64,000 nt of DNA from a bacterium M00.F.Ca.ET.205.01.1.1 (GTDB lineage Bacteria > Pseudomonadota > Alphaproteobacteria > Rhizobiales > Rhizobiaceae): positions 320,710 to 384,709 of the forward strand of contig SRUQ01000005.1 in the NCBI GenBank assembly GCA_004791255.1, in the 5' to 3' direction. Numbering within the stretch: the stretch's first letter is position 1; each line of letters starts with the position of its first letter. The position numbers and the translations under genes were made by a program. Below are positions 8,608 to 17,933 of this stretch, piece by piece. The notes under the pieces are model-generated. The model had not been told where the DNA came from and made no database searches. It was given only the letters and a program-made list of their open reading frames with translations.

Positions 8608-9582
8608 GTGGTTGGATTTGGAAACGGCCTTTTGCGCGACGATGAATCCAGCATGGCGGCGCGTGCCGCCTGGCTTCACTATGCCGGCGGCCTGACCCAA
8701 TCCGAGGTTGCCAAGCGGCTCGGGCTGACCAGCCTCAAGGCCCACCGCCTCATCACCAAGGCCAACCAGGAAGGCTTGGTGAAGGTCTATATCGACGGCG
8801 AAGTGTCGGAATGCGTCCAGCTCGAGGACGAGCTGTCGCGCCGCTACGGTCTCGACTATTGCGAGGTGGTTCCGGATTTCGATCCCGAGGACCTGCCACT
8901 CAAAGCGCTCGGCATTGCCGGCGCGCAGTTCCTCAAGCGCGAGATCGAACGCGGCGAAGAGGCGCTGATCGGCGTCGGCCATGGCCGCACGCTCGCGGCT
9001 TGCGTGGAGTATCTGCCGCGCACCACCACCGACCGGATTCGCTTCGTCTCGCTGCTCGGCGGGCTGACGCGGAAATTCTCGGCCAACCCGCACGACGTGA
9101 TTCACCGCCTTGCCGAACGCACCGGCGCCGAAGCCTATGTGATGCCGGTGCCGATGTTCGCCAACACGGTGGAAGACCGCGCCGTGCTGCTCGGGCAGAA
9201 GGGCGTCAGCGAGATCCTGGATCTCGCAAGGTCCGCCGATCTCCTGCTTGCCGGCATCGGCACATCGGAACGCGAGGCGTCGCTGGTCGCCACCGGCATG
9301 ATCGAAAAGGGCGAGATGGAGGAGATCCGCCGCAATGGCGGCGTCGGCGAATTGCTCGGCCATTTCTTCGACGACGCCGGCAAGGCGGTGGCGACGACCG
9401 TTTCCAACCGGGCGCTGGCGCTGACGCGCGAGGACATTGCCAGCCGCCGGATCGTCGCCGTCGCCGGCGGCAAGGTGAAGGTTCGCGCCATCCAGTCGGT
9501 GCTCGAAGGCCGCTATCTCAAGGGCCTTATCACCGACGAGCGGACTGCGCGATCGCTCGTGGAAGAGACGCCGGTCGGGTAG
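8608..9582 (+). CDS. eryD: SorC/DeoR-type sugar-responsive regulator EryD
   Basis: A 324-residue regulator with an N-terminal helix-turn-helix (about residues 25-55, LTQSEVAKRLGLTSLKAHRL) and a C-terminal sugar-phosphate-binding domain containing GVGHGRTL. This is the SorC architecture of EryD, which represses erythritol genes in Brucella and rhizobia until erythritol is present. I chose GTG 8608 because GAGGG lies just upstream and the palindrome at 8582-8597 would otherwise be inside the gene; an in-frame GTG at 8563 is the alternative. Only 45 bp separate it from the transporter operon, so it is probably co-transcribed with it. Confidence 0.85.
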   Translation: MVGFGNGLLRDDESSMAARAAWLHYAGGLTQSEVAKRLGLTSLKAHRLITKANQEGLVKVYIDGEVSECVQLEDELSRRYGLDYCEVVPDFDPEDLPLKALGIAGAQFLKREIERGEEALIGVGHGRTLAACVEYLPRTTTDRIRFVSLLGGLTRKFSANPHDVIHRLAERTGAEAYVMPVPMFANTVEDRAVLLGQKGVSEILDLARSADLLLAGIGTSEREASLVATGMIEKGEMEEIRRNGGVGELLGHFFDDAGKAVATTVSNRALALTREDIASRRIVAVAGGKVKVRAIQSVLEGRYLKGLITDERTARSLVEETPVG

Positions 9583-9627
9583 CCGGCAACAGTCCTGTTG
9601 AAACTACCCTGTGGAGGAGAAGACGAA

Positions 9628-11073
9628 ATGCATGAGAAAGAGAAAGACCTCATTGACGCCTTCCTGCGTGGACAGGTCGACCGTCGTGGACTGATCAAGG
9701 GCCTGGGTGCGATGGGGCTTGCCGCCGGCACCGCCGGCACGCTGCTCAATCTGGGGCAGACCCGTGCGCTCGCCGCCGATTTCGACTGGCAGGCACACAA
9801 GGGCAAGACCATCAAGCTCCTGCTCAACAAGCATCCCTATGCCGATGCGATGATCGCCGATCTCGAGAACTTCAAGCAACTGACCGGCATGAACGTCGTC
9901 TATGACGTCTTCCCGGAAGACGTCTATTTCGACAAGGTGACCGCGGCGCTGTCGGCCAGTTCGCCCGAATACGATGCCTTCATGACAGGCGCCTACATGA
10001 CCTGGACCTACGGCCCGGCCGGCTGGATCACCGACCTCAACGAATGGATCAAGGACCCGGCCAAGACCAACCCGAAATATGCCTGGGACGACTTCCTGCC
10101 GGGCGTCAAGAATTCCTGTGCCTGGAACGGCAAGCCGGGCGGCGCTCTGGGTTCCGAAGACGCCAAGCAGTGGTGCATTCCGTGGGGCTTTGAACAGAAC
10201 AACATCACCTACAACAAGGCGATGTTCGACAAGGCCGGCGTCACCATCCCCGGCAGCATGGACGAGATGGTCGCCGCGGCCGCCAAGCTCTCCAAGGATA
10301 TCGGTGGCGGCGTCTACGGCATCGGCGTGCGTGGCTCGCGCTCCTGGGCGACGATCCATCCGGGCTTCCTCTCGGCCTATGCCAATTTCGACCAGAAGGA
10401 CCTCAACGTCTCGGCGGACGGCAAATTGTCGGCGGCCATGAACACCACCGAATCCAAGGCTTTCCACAAGCAATGGGTGCAGATGATCCAGGAAAGCGGC
10501 CCCAAGGACTGGTCGACCTACACCTGGTACCAGGTCGGCACCGACCTCGGCGCCGGCGCTTCGGCGATGATCTTCGACGCCGATATCCTCGGCTACTTCA
10601 TGAACGGCGGCGACAACAAGATGGCCGGCAAGCTCGCCTTCGCAAACTTCAAGGCCAATCCGGCAGCCAAGGCGGCGACGCCCAACATCTGGATCTGGTC
10701 GCTGGCGATGTCCAACTTCTCCAAGGACAAGGACGCGACCTGGTACTTCATGCAATGGGCCTCCGGACCGGAGCATGGGCTGTTCGGGGCGACCAAGATG
10801 GACTTCGTCAATCCGGTCCGGCAGTCGGTCTGGAAGGATGAGTCGTTCCGCGAGAAGCTGAACAAGAGCTATCCGGGCTATGTCGAAATGTTCGACGCCT
10901 CGGCGCCCGGCGCCTCGATCAAGTTCACCGCGCAGCCGCTGTTCTTCGACCTCACCACCGAATGGGCGGCGACGCTGCAGAAGATGGTGGCCAAGGAAGT
11001 GCCGGTCGACGAGGGTCTCGACAAGCTGGCCGAAAGCATCAACGGCCAGCTCAAGGAAGCCGGTCTCGGCTAA
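9628..11073 (+). CDS. Polyol ABC transporter, substrate-binding protein
   Basis: A 481-residue extracellular solute-binding protein (family 1, MalE-like). Its start at ATG 9628 follows GGAGGAG. The N-terminus holds a twin-arginine motif (DRRGLIKG) and a hydrophobic stretch ending near ALAAD, which suggests Tat export, an uncommon choice for a binding protein. It belongs to a five-gene transporter of the kind named mpt in Sinorhizobium meliloti, which takes up erythritol, adonitol and L-arabitol. It is first in the transport block, and a hairpin in the 186-bp gap after it may raise its mRNA level over the permease genes. Confidence 0.9.
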   Translation: MHEKEKDLIDAFLRGQVDRRGLIKGLGAMGLAAGTAGTLLNLGQTRALAADFDWQAHKGKTIKLLLNKHPYADAMIADLENFKQLTGMNVVYDVFPEDVYFDKVTAALSASSPEYDAFMTGAYMTWTYGPAGWITDLNEWIKDPAKTNPKYAWDDFLPGVKNSCAWNGKPGGALGSEDAKQWCIPWGFEQNNITYNKAMFDKAGVTIPGSMDEMVAAAAKLSKDIGGGVYGIGVRGSRSWATIHPGFLSAYANFDQKDLNVSADGKLSAAMNTTESKAFHKQWVQMIQESGPKDWSTYTWYQVGTDLGAGASAMIFDADILGYFMNGGDNKMAGKLAFANFKANPAAKAATPNIWIWSLAMSNFSKDKDATWYFMQWASGPEHGLFGATKMDFVNPVRQSVWKDESFREKLNKSYPGYVEMFDASAPGASIKFTAQPLFFDLTTEWAATLQKMVAKEVPVDEGLDKLAESINGQLKEAGLG

Positions 11074-11259
11074 AGCGAGGCCGAAGGCGGGGCCGCTCGA
11101 ACAGGCCGGTTCCGCCCGCCTTTCACGTTTGCGACGCGGCGCCTGGAGCAGAGGGAGAAAACCCGATGCTCGAAAGAAAGCGCTGCTAATTCGCCCTCCG
11201 GCCGCCTGGCTCCCTTAGGCGGCCGGCCGGGCGAGGCAACAGGGATCACGGAGAAGCGG
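11074..11259 (+). promoter_or_regulatory. Intercistronic region with strong hairpin (11198-11226)
   Basis: The gap between the binding-protein and first permease genes contains a perfect 10-bp stem, CCGGCCGCCT pairing with AGGCGGCCGG, around a 9-nt loop. No T-run follows, so it is more likely an mRNA-stabilising hairpin than a terminator. Such elements often keep binding-protein transcripts in excess, as between malE and malF. A seven-codon reading frame (11166-11189) with GAGGGAG upstream precedes it. Confidence 0.5.
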
Positions 11260-12183
11260 ATGACTGCCGCAACAACCCATAGGGCCGGGCCATCCGGCTT
11301 CAGGATCAGCAAGAGGGTGTTGCCCTATGTGCTCAGCCTGCCGGCCTTGCTGGTCTGCATCGGCATCCTGATCCCGTTCCTGACCTCGGTCGTCTACTCG
11401 TTCCAACGCTACCGGCTGAGCCAGCCCTGGGCGCGCCAGTTCAACTGGGGCGACAACTACATCTCCTTCTTCACCGACCCGAAGTTCTGGAACACGCTCA
11501 AGGTCTCGCTGCTCTATGCCGGCACCACGGTCGTGCTGGAGCTGCTGCTTGGCCTTGCGATCGCCTTGCTGCTGCAGAAACGTTCGACGCTCAACAACTT
11601 CATCTCGATCATGCTCCTGATGCCGCTGATGACGGCGCCCGCACTTGCCGCGCTGATGTGGAAGCTGATGACCAACCCCGGCTTCGGCGTGCTGAGCTAT
11701 CTCGCCAGCCTCATCGGGCTGCAGGATTTCCGCTGGGCCTCGTCGCCCTCGACGGCGCTGTTCACCGTGGTCCTGGTCGACATCTGGGTCTACACGCCCT
11801 TCATCATGATCCTGCTGCTCGCCGGGCTGCGCAGCCTGCCGACCCAGCCTTTCGAGGCGGCAGCCCTCGATGGCGTGCCGAGGAGCTTCGTCTTCTTCCG
11901 CATCACGCTGCCGATGCTGACGCCCTATATCCTGACGGCGACGCTGTTCCGGCTGCTCGATTCCATCCAGCAGTTCGACATCATCTATGCGATGACCCAG
12001 GGCGGCCCCGGCGACACGCTGACCGTCTTCCAGGTCGAGGCCTATCTCAACTTCTTCCAGTCGACCAATGTCGGCCGCTCGGCGGCGCTGATGATCATCC
12101 TGTGGGCGATCACCTATCTCCTTTCCAACATCTTCATCAAGAACTGGCTCAGGCTGCGCGAACGCGCCCGCGGCCAGGCATAG
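11260..12183 (+). CDS. Polyol ABC transporter permease 1 (MalF-like)
   Basis: A 307-residue inner-membrane permease with about six transmembrane helices (first at residues 22-45). It carries the EAA loop of binding-protein-dependent importers, EAAALDGVPRSFVFFRITLPM near residue 200, which couples to the ATPases. It is paired with the second permease, which starts 10 bp downstream. Together they form the membrane channel for the polyol imported by this operon. Confidence 0.92.
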   Translation: MTAATTHRAGPSGFRISKRVLPYVLSLPALLVCIGILIPFLTSVVYSFQRYRLSQPWARQFNWGDNYISFFTDPKFWNTLKVSLLYAGTTVVLELLLGLAIALLLQKRSTLNNFISIMLLMPLMTAPALAALMWKLMTNPGFGVLSYLASLIGLQDFRWASSPSTALFTVVLVDIWVYTPFIMILLLAGLRSLPTQPFEAAALDGVPRSFVFFRITLPMLTPYILTATLFRLLDSIQQFDIIYAMTQGGPGDTLTVFQVEAYLNFFQSTNVGRSAALMIILWAITYLLSNIFIKNWLRLRERARGQA

Positions 12184-12192
12184 GAGGCGGCG

Positions 12193-13050
12193 ATGGAACA
12201 TACCTCGCTTCTCGAACGCATTCTGCGCGGCGCAGCGCTGGCGCTGGTGGTGATCTTCTTCATGTTTCCGATCGCCTGGATCTTCATGATGTCGTTCCAG
12301 ACCAACGAGACCATCCTGCGCATCCCGCCGCAGCTCGTCTTCGAGCCGACGCTGGCCAACTATACGGCGCTGATCACCGGCAAGCTGATGACCGCCGCCG
12401 GCACGCTCGACATCGCCTTCATGCGCAACCTCGGGAATTCGGTGTTCCTGTCGGTGACCTCGGTCGCGGTCTCCCTGCTGCTCGGCGTGCCGGCCGCCTA
12501 CGCCTTCGCGCGCCACAAATTCCGTGGCTCGGAGGACATCGCCTTCACGCTGCTGTCGTTCAAGTTCGCGCCGGCGCTGCTGGTGCTGTTGCCGCTCACC
12601 CTCTATTTCCAGAAGCTCGGCCTGGCCAACACCTATATCGGGCTGATCTGGGTCTACCAGCTGATCTGCCTGCCGCTGATCCTGTGGATCGTGCGCGGCT
12701 ATTTCGAGGATATTCCGGCCGACATCGAATATGCCTACCGCATCGGCGGCCATTCCTGGTTCGCCACCTTCCGCAAGATCGCGCTGCCGCTCGCCGGTCC
12801 GGGCATCGCTGCTGCCGGCCTGCTCGCCTTCATCTTCGCCTGGAACAATTTCGTCTTCGCGCTGGTGCTCGCCTCCGCCGACAAGCAGCCGGTGACGGTC
12901 GGCGCGCTCGCCTTCATCACTTCCTCGGGCATACAGTACGGCCAGATTTCGGCGGCCATCGTGCTGTCGATCACGCCGACGCTGGCGCTCGCCCTCTACG
13001 CACAGCGCTATCTGGTCGAAGGCCTGTCGCTCGGCGCGGTGAAAGGATAG
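12193..13050 (+). CDS. Polyol ABC transporter permease 2 (MalG-like)
   Basis: A 285-residue permease with six predicted transmembrane helices. The EAA-like coupling loop near residues 178-200 is divergent: the usual EAA is IEYAYRIGGHSWFATFRKI. It begins 10 bp after the first permease gene with GAGGCGGCG upstream of the ATG, and ends two bases before the first ATPase gene. It is the usual second half of a carbohydrate importer (CUT1 type). Confidence 0.92.
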   Translation: MEHTSLLERILRGAALALVVIFFMFPIAWIFMMSFQTNETILRIPPQLVFEPTLANYTALITGKLMTAAGTLDIAFMRNLGNSVFLSVTSVAVSLLLGVPAAYAFARHKFRGSEDIAFTLLSFKFAPALLVLLPLTLYFQKLGLANTYIGLIWVYQLICLPLILWIVRGYFEDIPADIEYAYRIGGHSWFATFRKIALPLAGPGIAAAGLLAFIFAWNNFVFALVLASADKQPVTVGALAFITSSGIQYGQISAAIVLSITPTLALALYAQRYLVEGLSLGAVKG

Positions 13051-13052
13051 AC

Positions 13053-14171
13053 ATGGCCAGCCTTGAACTCAGGAACGTCGTCAAGCGCTACAAGAGCCAG
13101 ACCGTGCTGGACAATCTGTCGCTGACGGTTGCCGACGGCGAGACGCTGGTGCTGTTCGGCCCTTCCGGCGCCGGCAAGACGGTGCTGCTGCGGCTCGTCG
13201 CCGGCGTCATCGATCCGGATGAAGGCAAGATCCTGATCGGTGGCGACGACATGACCGATGTCGACGCGGAGTTCCGCGGCGTCGGCATGGCGTTCCAGAA
13301 TTTCGCGCTGTTTCCTCATATGAGCGCCTTCGACAACATCGCCACGCCGCTCGAGGCCACGCGTTCCTCGCAAAGTGCGATCAAGGCCGGCGTCGAGAGC
13401 GTCGCCAAGCTGTTGAAGATCGCCCATGTGCTCTCCCACAAGCCGCGTGCGCTCTCCAACGGCCAGAAGCAGCGCACCGCGCTTGCCCGCGCGCTGGTCG
13501 GTTCGCCGCCGCTGCTTTTGCTCGACGATCCCTTGCGCAATGTCGACGCCAAGCTGCGTTTCGAGATGCGGCTGGAACTGCCGCGGCTGCTCGCCGACCG
13601 TGGCGCCACCGTCGTCTACGTCACTCAGGACTACAAGGAAGCCATGGCGCTCGGCGACCGCATCGCGGTGATGTCGCAAGGCGTGATCAGGCAGCTCGGC
13701 ACCCCCGAACAGATCTACCGCGAGCCGGCCAATATCGAGATCGCGCGGCTGTTCGGCGACCCGGCGATCAACCTGCTCGACGTCAAGCCCGCGCGGGATG
13801 CCAGGGGGGTCTATGTCGGCTTGTCGAATGTGCAGGTGCATCTCGCCGAAGTTCCCGAGACCGCCATCGGTCGCGACTGCATCATCGGGCTCAGGCCAGA
13901 GGCGCTGCATTTCGTCGGTGAAAATGAACCCGGTGCTATTCCCGTGACGGTCGAGGCTGAGACTCCCCTCAACGAAAAGATCGTCACTTTGGTGCGCACC
14001 GTACGCGGCCGTGAAATCCTGGTTTCCCGGCCGGCTGGAACGCCGGGCCGCAACGAGGGCAAGGCCCATATCTCGGTCGACGGCAAGAGCGCCTTGCTGT
14101 TCGATCATGCGAGCGGCGAGCGCATCGGTTCGAAGAACGTCATCAAGCTGCGCAACGGAGAAGCGGCATGA
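13053..14171 (+). CDS. Polyol ABC transporter ATPase 1, degenerate catalytic residues
   Basis: A 372-residue MalK/UgpC-like ATPase with a C-terminal regulatory (TOBE) domain. Walker A GPSGAGKT (36-43), the Q-loop (FQNF) and the signature LSNGQ are intact. The residue after the Walker B aspartate is D159 where a catalytic glutamate is normal (LDDPLRNVD), and the H-loop histidine is Q192 (VTQDYKEAM). It should bind ATP but may hydrolyse it poorly. It overlaps the second ATPase gene by 4 bp, and the two most likely form a heterodimer. Two-ATPase importers of this kind include the rhizobial glycerol transporter (GlpS/GlpT). Confidence 0.9.
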   Translation: MASLELRNVVKRYKSQTVLDNLSLTVADGETLVLFGPSGAGKTVLLRLVAGVIDPDEGKILIGGDDMTDVDAEFRGVGMAFQNFALFPHMSAFDNIATPLEATRSSQSAIKAGVESVAKLLKIAHVLSHKPRALSNGQKQRTALARALVGSPPLLLLDDPLRNVDAKLRFEMRLELPRLLADRGATVVYVTQDYKEAMALGDRIAVMSQGVIRQLGTPEQIYREPANIEIARLFGDPAINLLDVKPARDARGVYVGLSNVQVHLAEVPETAIGRDCIIGLRPEALHFVGENEPGAIPVTVEAETPLNEKIVTLVRTVRGREILVSRPAGTPGRNEGKAHISVDGKSALLFDHASGERIGSKNVIKLRNGEAA

Positions 14172-15292
14172 GCCCGAGTGCACTCACAATATCGGGCGTC
14201 GACAAATTCTATGGCCCGATCGACAGGGGCGTCCACGCCGTCAAGAACCTGACGATGGACATCGACAAGGGTGAGATCGTAGCACTGCTCGGCTCGTCGG
14301 GCTGCGGCAAGACTTCGACCTTGCGCATGGTGGCTGGCTTCGAAGAGGTATCGCGCGGCGCGATCGCGGTCGGCGGCCGCCAGGTTCACACTCTGCCGCC
14401 GGTCAAGCGCAATGTCGCGATGGCTTTCGAGGGCTATTCGCTCTATCCGCCGCTGACCGTGCGCGAGAATATGGCCTTCGCCCTCAAGGCGGCCCGGCTG
14501 CCGAAGAGCGAGGTCGATGCCAAGGTCGCCAGCATCGCCAAGCTGCTCGAGATCGAGGACATATTGGAGCGCTACCCCAGTTCCATCTCCGGTGGCCAGC
14601 AGCAGCGCGCCAGCCTTGGCCGGGCGCTGATCCGCGAGGCCGATTTGCATCTGCTCGACGAGCCGATGGGGCAGCTCGAGCCGCAGCTTCGCGCCGTGCT
14701 GCGCGGCCGCATCAAGCACTTCATCAAGGAGCGCGGCCTGACCGCTATCCTGGTCACCCACGACCAGACCGAGGCCAACGCGCTCGCCGACCGCATCGCG
14801 GTGATGGAAGGCGGCGTGCTGCAGCAGTTCGACACGCCCGACCGGATCAAGGAGCGGCCGGCGAACCTGTTCACCGGCACCTTCGTCGGCGAGCCACCGA
14901 TGAACGTCTTCGAGGCCTTTGTCGGCACGGCGCGCGACAAGATCAAACTCAGGCTCCCCGACGGCCTGTCGCTCGACTACGACAAGGATGCCTTCAGCGC
15001 TCCGGTGCGCGATCAGTTGCTCAGCCGCGAGCGGGTCGTCATCGGCATCAGGCCTTATGCGGTCCGGCGCTCCAAGGAAGGCGTTCCGGCCAGGGTCTCG
15101 GCCAATCAATGGCTTGGCGACCAGACCCACATCGCCGCGGATTTCGCTGGCGGGTCATTGGTGCTGGTCGAACATGACCGCACCCGCCTCGACCTCGGCG
15201 CGCCGATCAATGTCAGCATCGATCCGAAGAATTTGCATGTCTTCGATCAGGCCAGCGGCAAGGCCATCTCGCACGGCATGGAGCTTGCGTAA
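14168..15292 (+). CDS. Polyol ABC transporter ATPase 2, altered Q-loop
   Basis: A 374-residue MalK/UgpC-like ATPase with Walker A GSSGCGKT, signature ISGGQQQR, a proper Walker B (D164-E165) and the H-loop histidine (VTHDQTEA). The Q-loop glutamine is E88 (AMAFEGYSLYP), and the D-loop aspartate is E171 (GQLEPQLR). Its deviations are complementary to those of ATPase 1, so one composite ATP site of the pair keeps the catalytic residues. The C-terminal 130 residues form a TOBE-type domain. The stop codon shares one base with the eryA start. Confidence 0.9.
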   Translation: MSPSALTISGVDKFYGPIDRGVHAVKNLTMDIDKGEIVALLGSSGCGKTSTLRMVAGFEEVSRGAIAVGGRQVHTLPPVKRNVAMAFEGYSLYPPLTVRENMAFALKAARLPKSEVDAKVASIAKLLEIEDILERYPSSISGGQQQRASLGRALIREADLHLLDEPMGQLEPQLRAVLRGRIKHFIKERGLTAILVTHDQTEANALADRIAVMEGGVLQQFDTPDRIKERPANLFTGTFVGEPPMNVFEAFVGTARDKIKLRLPDGLSLDYDKDAFSAPVRDQLLSRERVVIGIRPYAVRRSKEGVPARVSANQWLGDQTHIAADFAGGSLVLVEHDRTRLDLGAPINVSIDPKNLHVFDQASGKAISHGMELA

Positions 15293-16845
15293 TGCGCGAT
15301 CTATTGATCGGCATCGACGCCGGCACTTCGGTCATCAAGTCGATCGCTTTCGACACATCAGGCCGACAGATCGCCGCCGCCGCACTGCCCAACCACTATG
15401 AGACGCTGCCCGGCGGCGGCGCCGAACAGGATCTGGCGCGGACATGGGCCGATGCCGCCGCGACCTTGCGCCAGCTTGCCGACAAGGTTCCAAACCTCGC
15501 CAGCCGGACCGCTGCCATCGCGGTGACCGGGCAGGGCGACGGGACCTGGCTGATCGACGCCAAGGGCGAGCCCGTCGCCAGGGGCTGGCTCTGGCTCGAC
15601 GCGCGGGCCGGTGCCATCGTCGAGGAAATCCGTGCGCGGCCGGAAGACCGGCTGCGCTTCGAAAAGACCGGCAGCGGCCTTGCTGCCTGCCAGCAGGGTT
15701 CGCAGTTCGTCTTCATGAAGCGCAACATGCCCGAAATGCTGGGCAAGGCGGCGACCGCCTTCCACTGCAAGGACTGGCTCTACTTCAAGCTGACCGGCGA
15801 ACGCGCCACCGATCCGTCGGAGGGAACTTTTACCTTCGGCGACTTCCACACCCGCGACTATTGCGACGACGTGCTCGACGTGCTCGACGTCGCCAATCTC
15901 AGGCACCTGCTGCCGCCGATCACCGATGGCACCAGGCACAGCACCGGGCTGTCGCAGGCGGCGGCCAGCGTCACCGGCATGCTTGCCGGCACGCCGGTGG
16001 TGCTCGGCTATGTCGATGTCGTCTGTACCGCGCTAGGCGCCGGCCTGCTCGACCGCCAGCGCAAGCCCGGCTGCTCGATCATCGGCTCCACCGGCATGCA
16101 CATGCGGCTGGCCGAAACCCCTGACGACGTGCAGTTGAACCAGGATGCGACCGGCTACACGATGGCCATGCCGGCGCCAGGCGTGTTCGCCCAGATGCAG
16201 TCCAACATGGCGGCGACGCTCAACATCGACTGGGTGCTCGGCATTGCCTCCGGCATTCTCGCCTCGCAAGGCATCACCCGCAGCAACGGCGAGATGATCG
16301 CGCTCGTCGATGCCTGGATCGCCGCCTCGCAACCGGCATCGCTGCTCTACCAGCCCTATGTGTCGGAAGCCGGCGAACGCGGCCCGTTCGTCGATGCCAA
16401 TGCCAGGGCAGGGTTCGTCGGCATTTCCTCGCGGCATGGCTATGCCGACCTGGTGCGCGCCGTCTTCGAAGGGTTGGCGTTCGCGGCGCGCGATTGCTAC
16501 GCCGCCATGGGGCCGCTGCCACGCGAGATTCGCCTGACCGGCGGCGCCGCCAGGAGCCCGGCGCTGCGCAAGATCCTCGGAGCGGCCATTGGCGCCGACA
16601 CCCGCACCAGCGCGCGCGAGGAGGCGGGTGCTGCCGGCGCGGCGATGATCGCCGCCGTCTGCATCGGCCAGTACACGTCCATGGATGCGTGCGTCGGCGA
16701 ATGGGTGACGCCCCTGCTCGGCGAGGCCGAGCCGAGCGACCCGGCCCTGGCCGCGATCTATGACAAGGTGACCCCGTCCTACATGTTGGCACACCAGGCG
16801 CTGCGGCCGGTGTGGCGTGCAATGGCAGCGTCGCAGGCAAATTGA
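15292..16845 (+). CDS. eryA: Erythritol kinase EryA (FGGY family)
   Basis: A 517-residue FGGY carbohydrate kinase, close to the length of Brucella EryA. The N-terminal phosphate-binding segment is IGIDAGTSVIKSIAFD. The second actin-like domain has the ATP-binding segment EIRLTGGAARSPALRKIL near residue 420. In the known pathway EryA phosphorylates erythritol to L-erythritol 4-phosphate with ATP in the cytoplasm. The start overlaps the ATPase 2 stop by one base, which ties uptake to phosphorylation. A related polyol such as adonitol or L-arabitol is possible, but eryB, eryC, eryH and eryI support erythritol. Confidence 0.88.
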   Translation: MRDLLIGIDAGTSVIKSIAFDTSGRQIAAAALPNHYETLPGGGAEQDLARTWADAAATLRQLADKVPNLASRTAAIAVTGQGDGTWLIDAKGEPVARGWLWLDARAGAIVEEIRARPEDRLRFEKTGSGLAACQQGSQFVFMKRNMPEMLGKAATAFHCKDWLYFKLTGERATDPSEGTFTFGDFHTRDYCDDVLDVLDVANLRHLLPPITDGTRHSTGLSQAAASVTGMLAGTPVVLGYVDVVCTALGAGLLDRQRKPGCSIIGSTGMHMRLAETPDDVQLNQDATGYTMAMPAPGVFAQMQSNMAATLNIDWVLGIASGILASQGITRSNGEMIALVDAWIAASQPASLLYQPYVSEAGERGPFVDANARAGFVGISSRHGYADLVRAVFEGLAFAARDCYAAMGPLPREIRLTGGAARSPALRKILGAAIGADTRTSAREEAGAAGAAMIAAVCIGQYTSMDACVGEWVTPLLGEAEPSDPALAAIYDKVTPSYMLAHQALRPVWRAMAASQAN

Positions 16846-16855
16846 GAAGTCGAGC

Positions 16856-17896
16856 ATGCCCAGGAAAATAGCGATCATTGGCGACCACTTCATGCTGCCG
16901 GAGGTGTTTCGCGGAGAAATCGAGAAGGTCGCGAGCGGTGACCTCGATATCCGCACGCTGCGGACGGCCTGGCCCGACGAGCCGATGGAGTTCGGCAATG
17001 CAGCGCTCGGCCTCGACAAGGTCAAGGAGTATTTCGGCCATCCGGACGACGTCGTCGATTTCATCGGCGACGCCGAGATCCTCGTCACCCAGTTGGCACC
17101 GCTGTCGGATGGCATGATGCGGCGCTTGCCGGGGCTCAAGCTGGTCGCCGTCTCGCGTGGCGGTCCGATCAACATCGACATGGCCGCGGCCAAGGCCCAC
17201 GGCATTACGGTGGTCAACGTGCCGGGCCGCAACGCCACAGCTGTCGCCGAGTTCACCCTCGGCGCCATTCTGGCCGAGACGCGGCTGATCCGGGTCGGCC
17301 ACGAAGCCTTGCGCAAGGGCGAGTGGCGCGGCGATCTCTACCGTGCCGACCGCACTGGCCGCGAGCTCGGCGAAATGACGGTCGGCGTCGTCGGCTACGG
17401 CAATATCGGCACAAAAGTGGTGCGCCTGCTGCGCGCCTTCGGCTGCCGCGTCCTGGTCAGCGATCCCTATGTGCAGTTGAGCGCCGATGACCGCATGGCC
17501 GGCGTTGAACTGGTCGCGCTCGACGATCTGCTTACGCGCTCCGACGTGGTCACGCTGCATTCGCGGGTGACCGAGGAGACACGCGGTCTGATCGGCACGG
17601 ACACGATTGCCCGGATGAAGCCTGGCGTGATTTTCATCAACACGGCGCGCGGACCGCTGGTCGACTACGATGCGCTCTACGAGGCGCTTGTTTCGGGGCA
17701 GATCGCCAGCGCCATGCTGGAAACCTTCGCGGTCGAGCCGGTGCCCTCGGACTGGCCGCTGCTGCAACTGCCCAATGTGACACTGACCCCGCATATAGCG
17801 GGCGCCTCGGTGCGCACCGTGACCTATGCCGCCGAGCAGGCCGCCGAGGAGGTTCGCCGCTACGTCGCCGGCCTGCCTCCGGTCAACCCGTGCTGA
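16856..17896 (+). CDS. 2-hydroxyacid dehydrogenase (phosphoglycerate dehydrogenase-like)
   Basis: A 346-residue D-2-hydroxyacid dehydrogenase. The NAD-binding motif is VGVVGYGNIGTK (about 176-187), and the catalytic region shows NTARGPLVD (Arg) and LTPHIAGAS (His). It lacks the ACT-type regulatory domain of many SerA proteins. ATG 16856 lies 10 bp after eryA. It is not part of the established erythritol pathway, yet it sits between eryA and eryB in the same operon. Reduction or oxidation of a C2-C4 hydroxyacid side product is a guess; the substrate cannot be read from the sequence. Confidence 0.82.
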   Translation: MPRKIAIIGDHFMLPEVFRGEIEKVASGDLDIRTLRTAWPDEPMEFGNAALGLDKVKEYFGHPDDVVDFIGDAEILVTQLAPLSDGMMRRLPGLKLVAVSRGGPINIDMAAAKAHGITVVNVPGRNATAVAEFTLGAILAETRLIRVGHEALRKGEWRGDLYRADRTGRELGEMTVGVVGYGNIGTKVVRLLRAFGCRVLVSDPYVQLSADDRMAGVELVALDDLLTRSDVVTLHSRVTEETRGLIGTDTIARMKPGVIFINTARGPLVDYDALYEALVSGQIASAMLETFAVEPVPSDWPLLQLPNVTLTPHIAGASVRTVTYAAEQAAEEVRRYVAGLPPVNPC

Positions 17897-17933
17897 GAAT
17901 GATGGCCATGCAACTCAGCGGGGCAACGGTGAG

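Noticed and set aside
11215..12753. Long open frame (512 codons) on the minus strand opposite the polyol permeases
   Set aside because: It is a codon-position shadow of two clear membrane permeases: rich in Gln, His, Arg and Asp, no domain, no ribosome-binding site.
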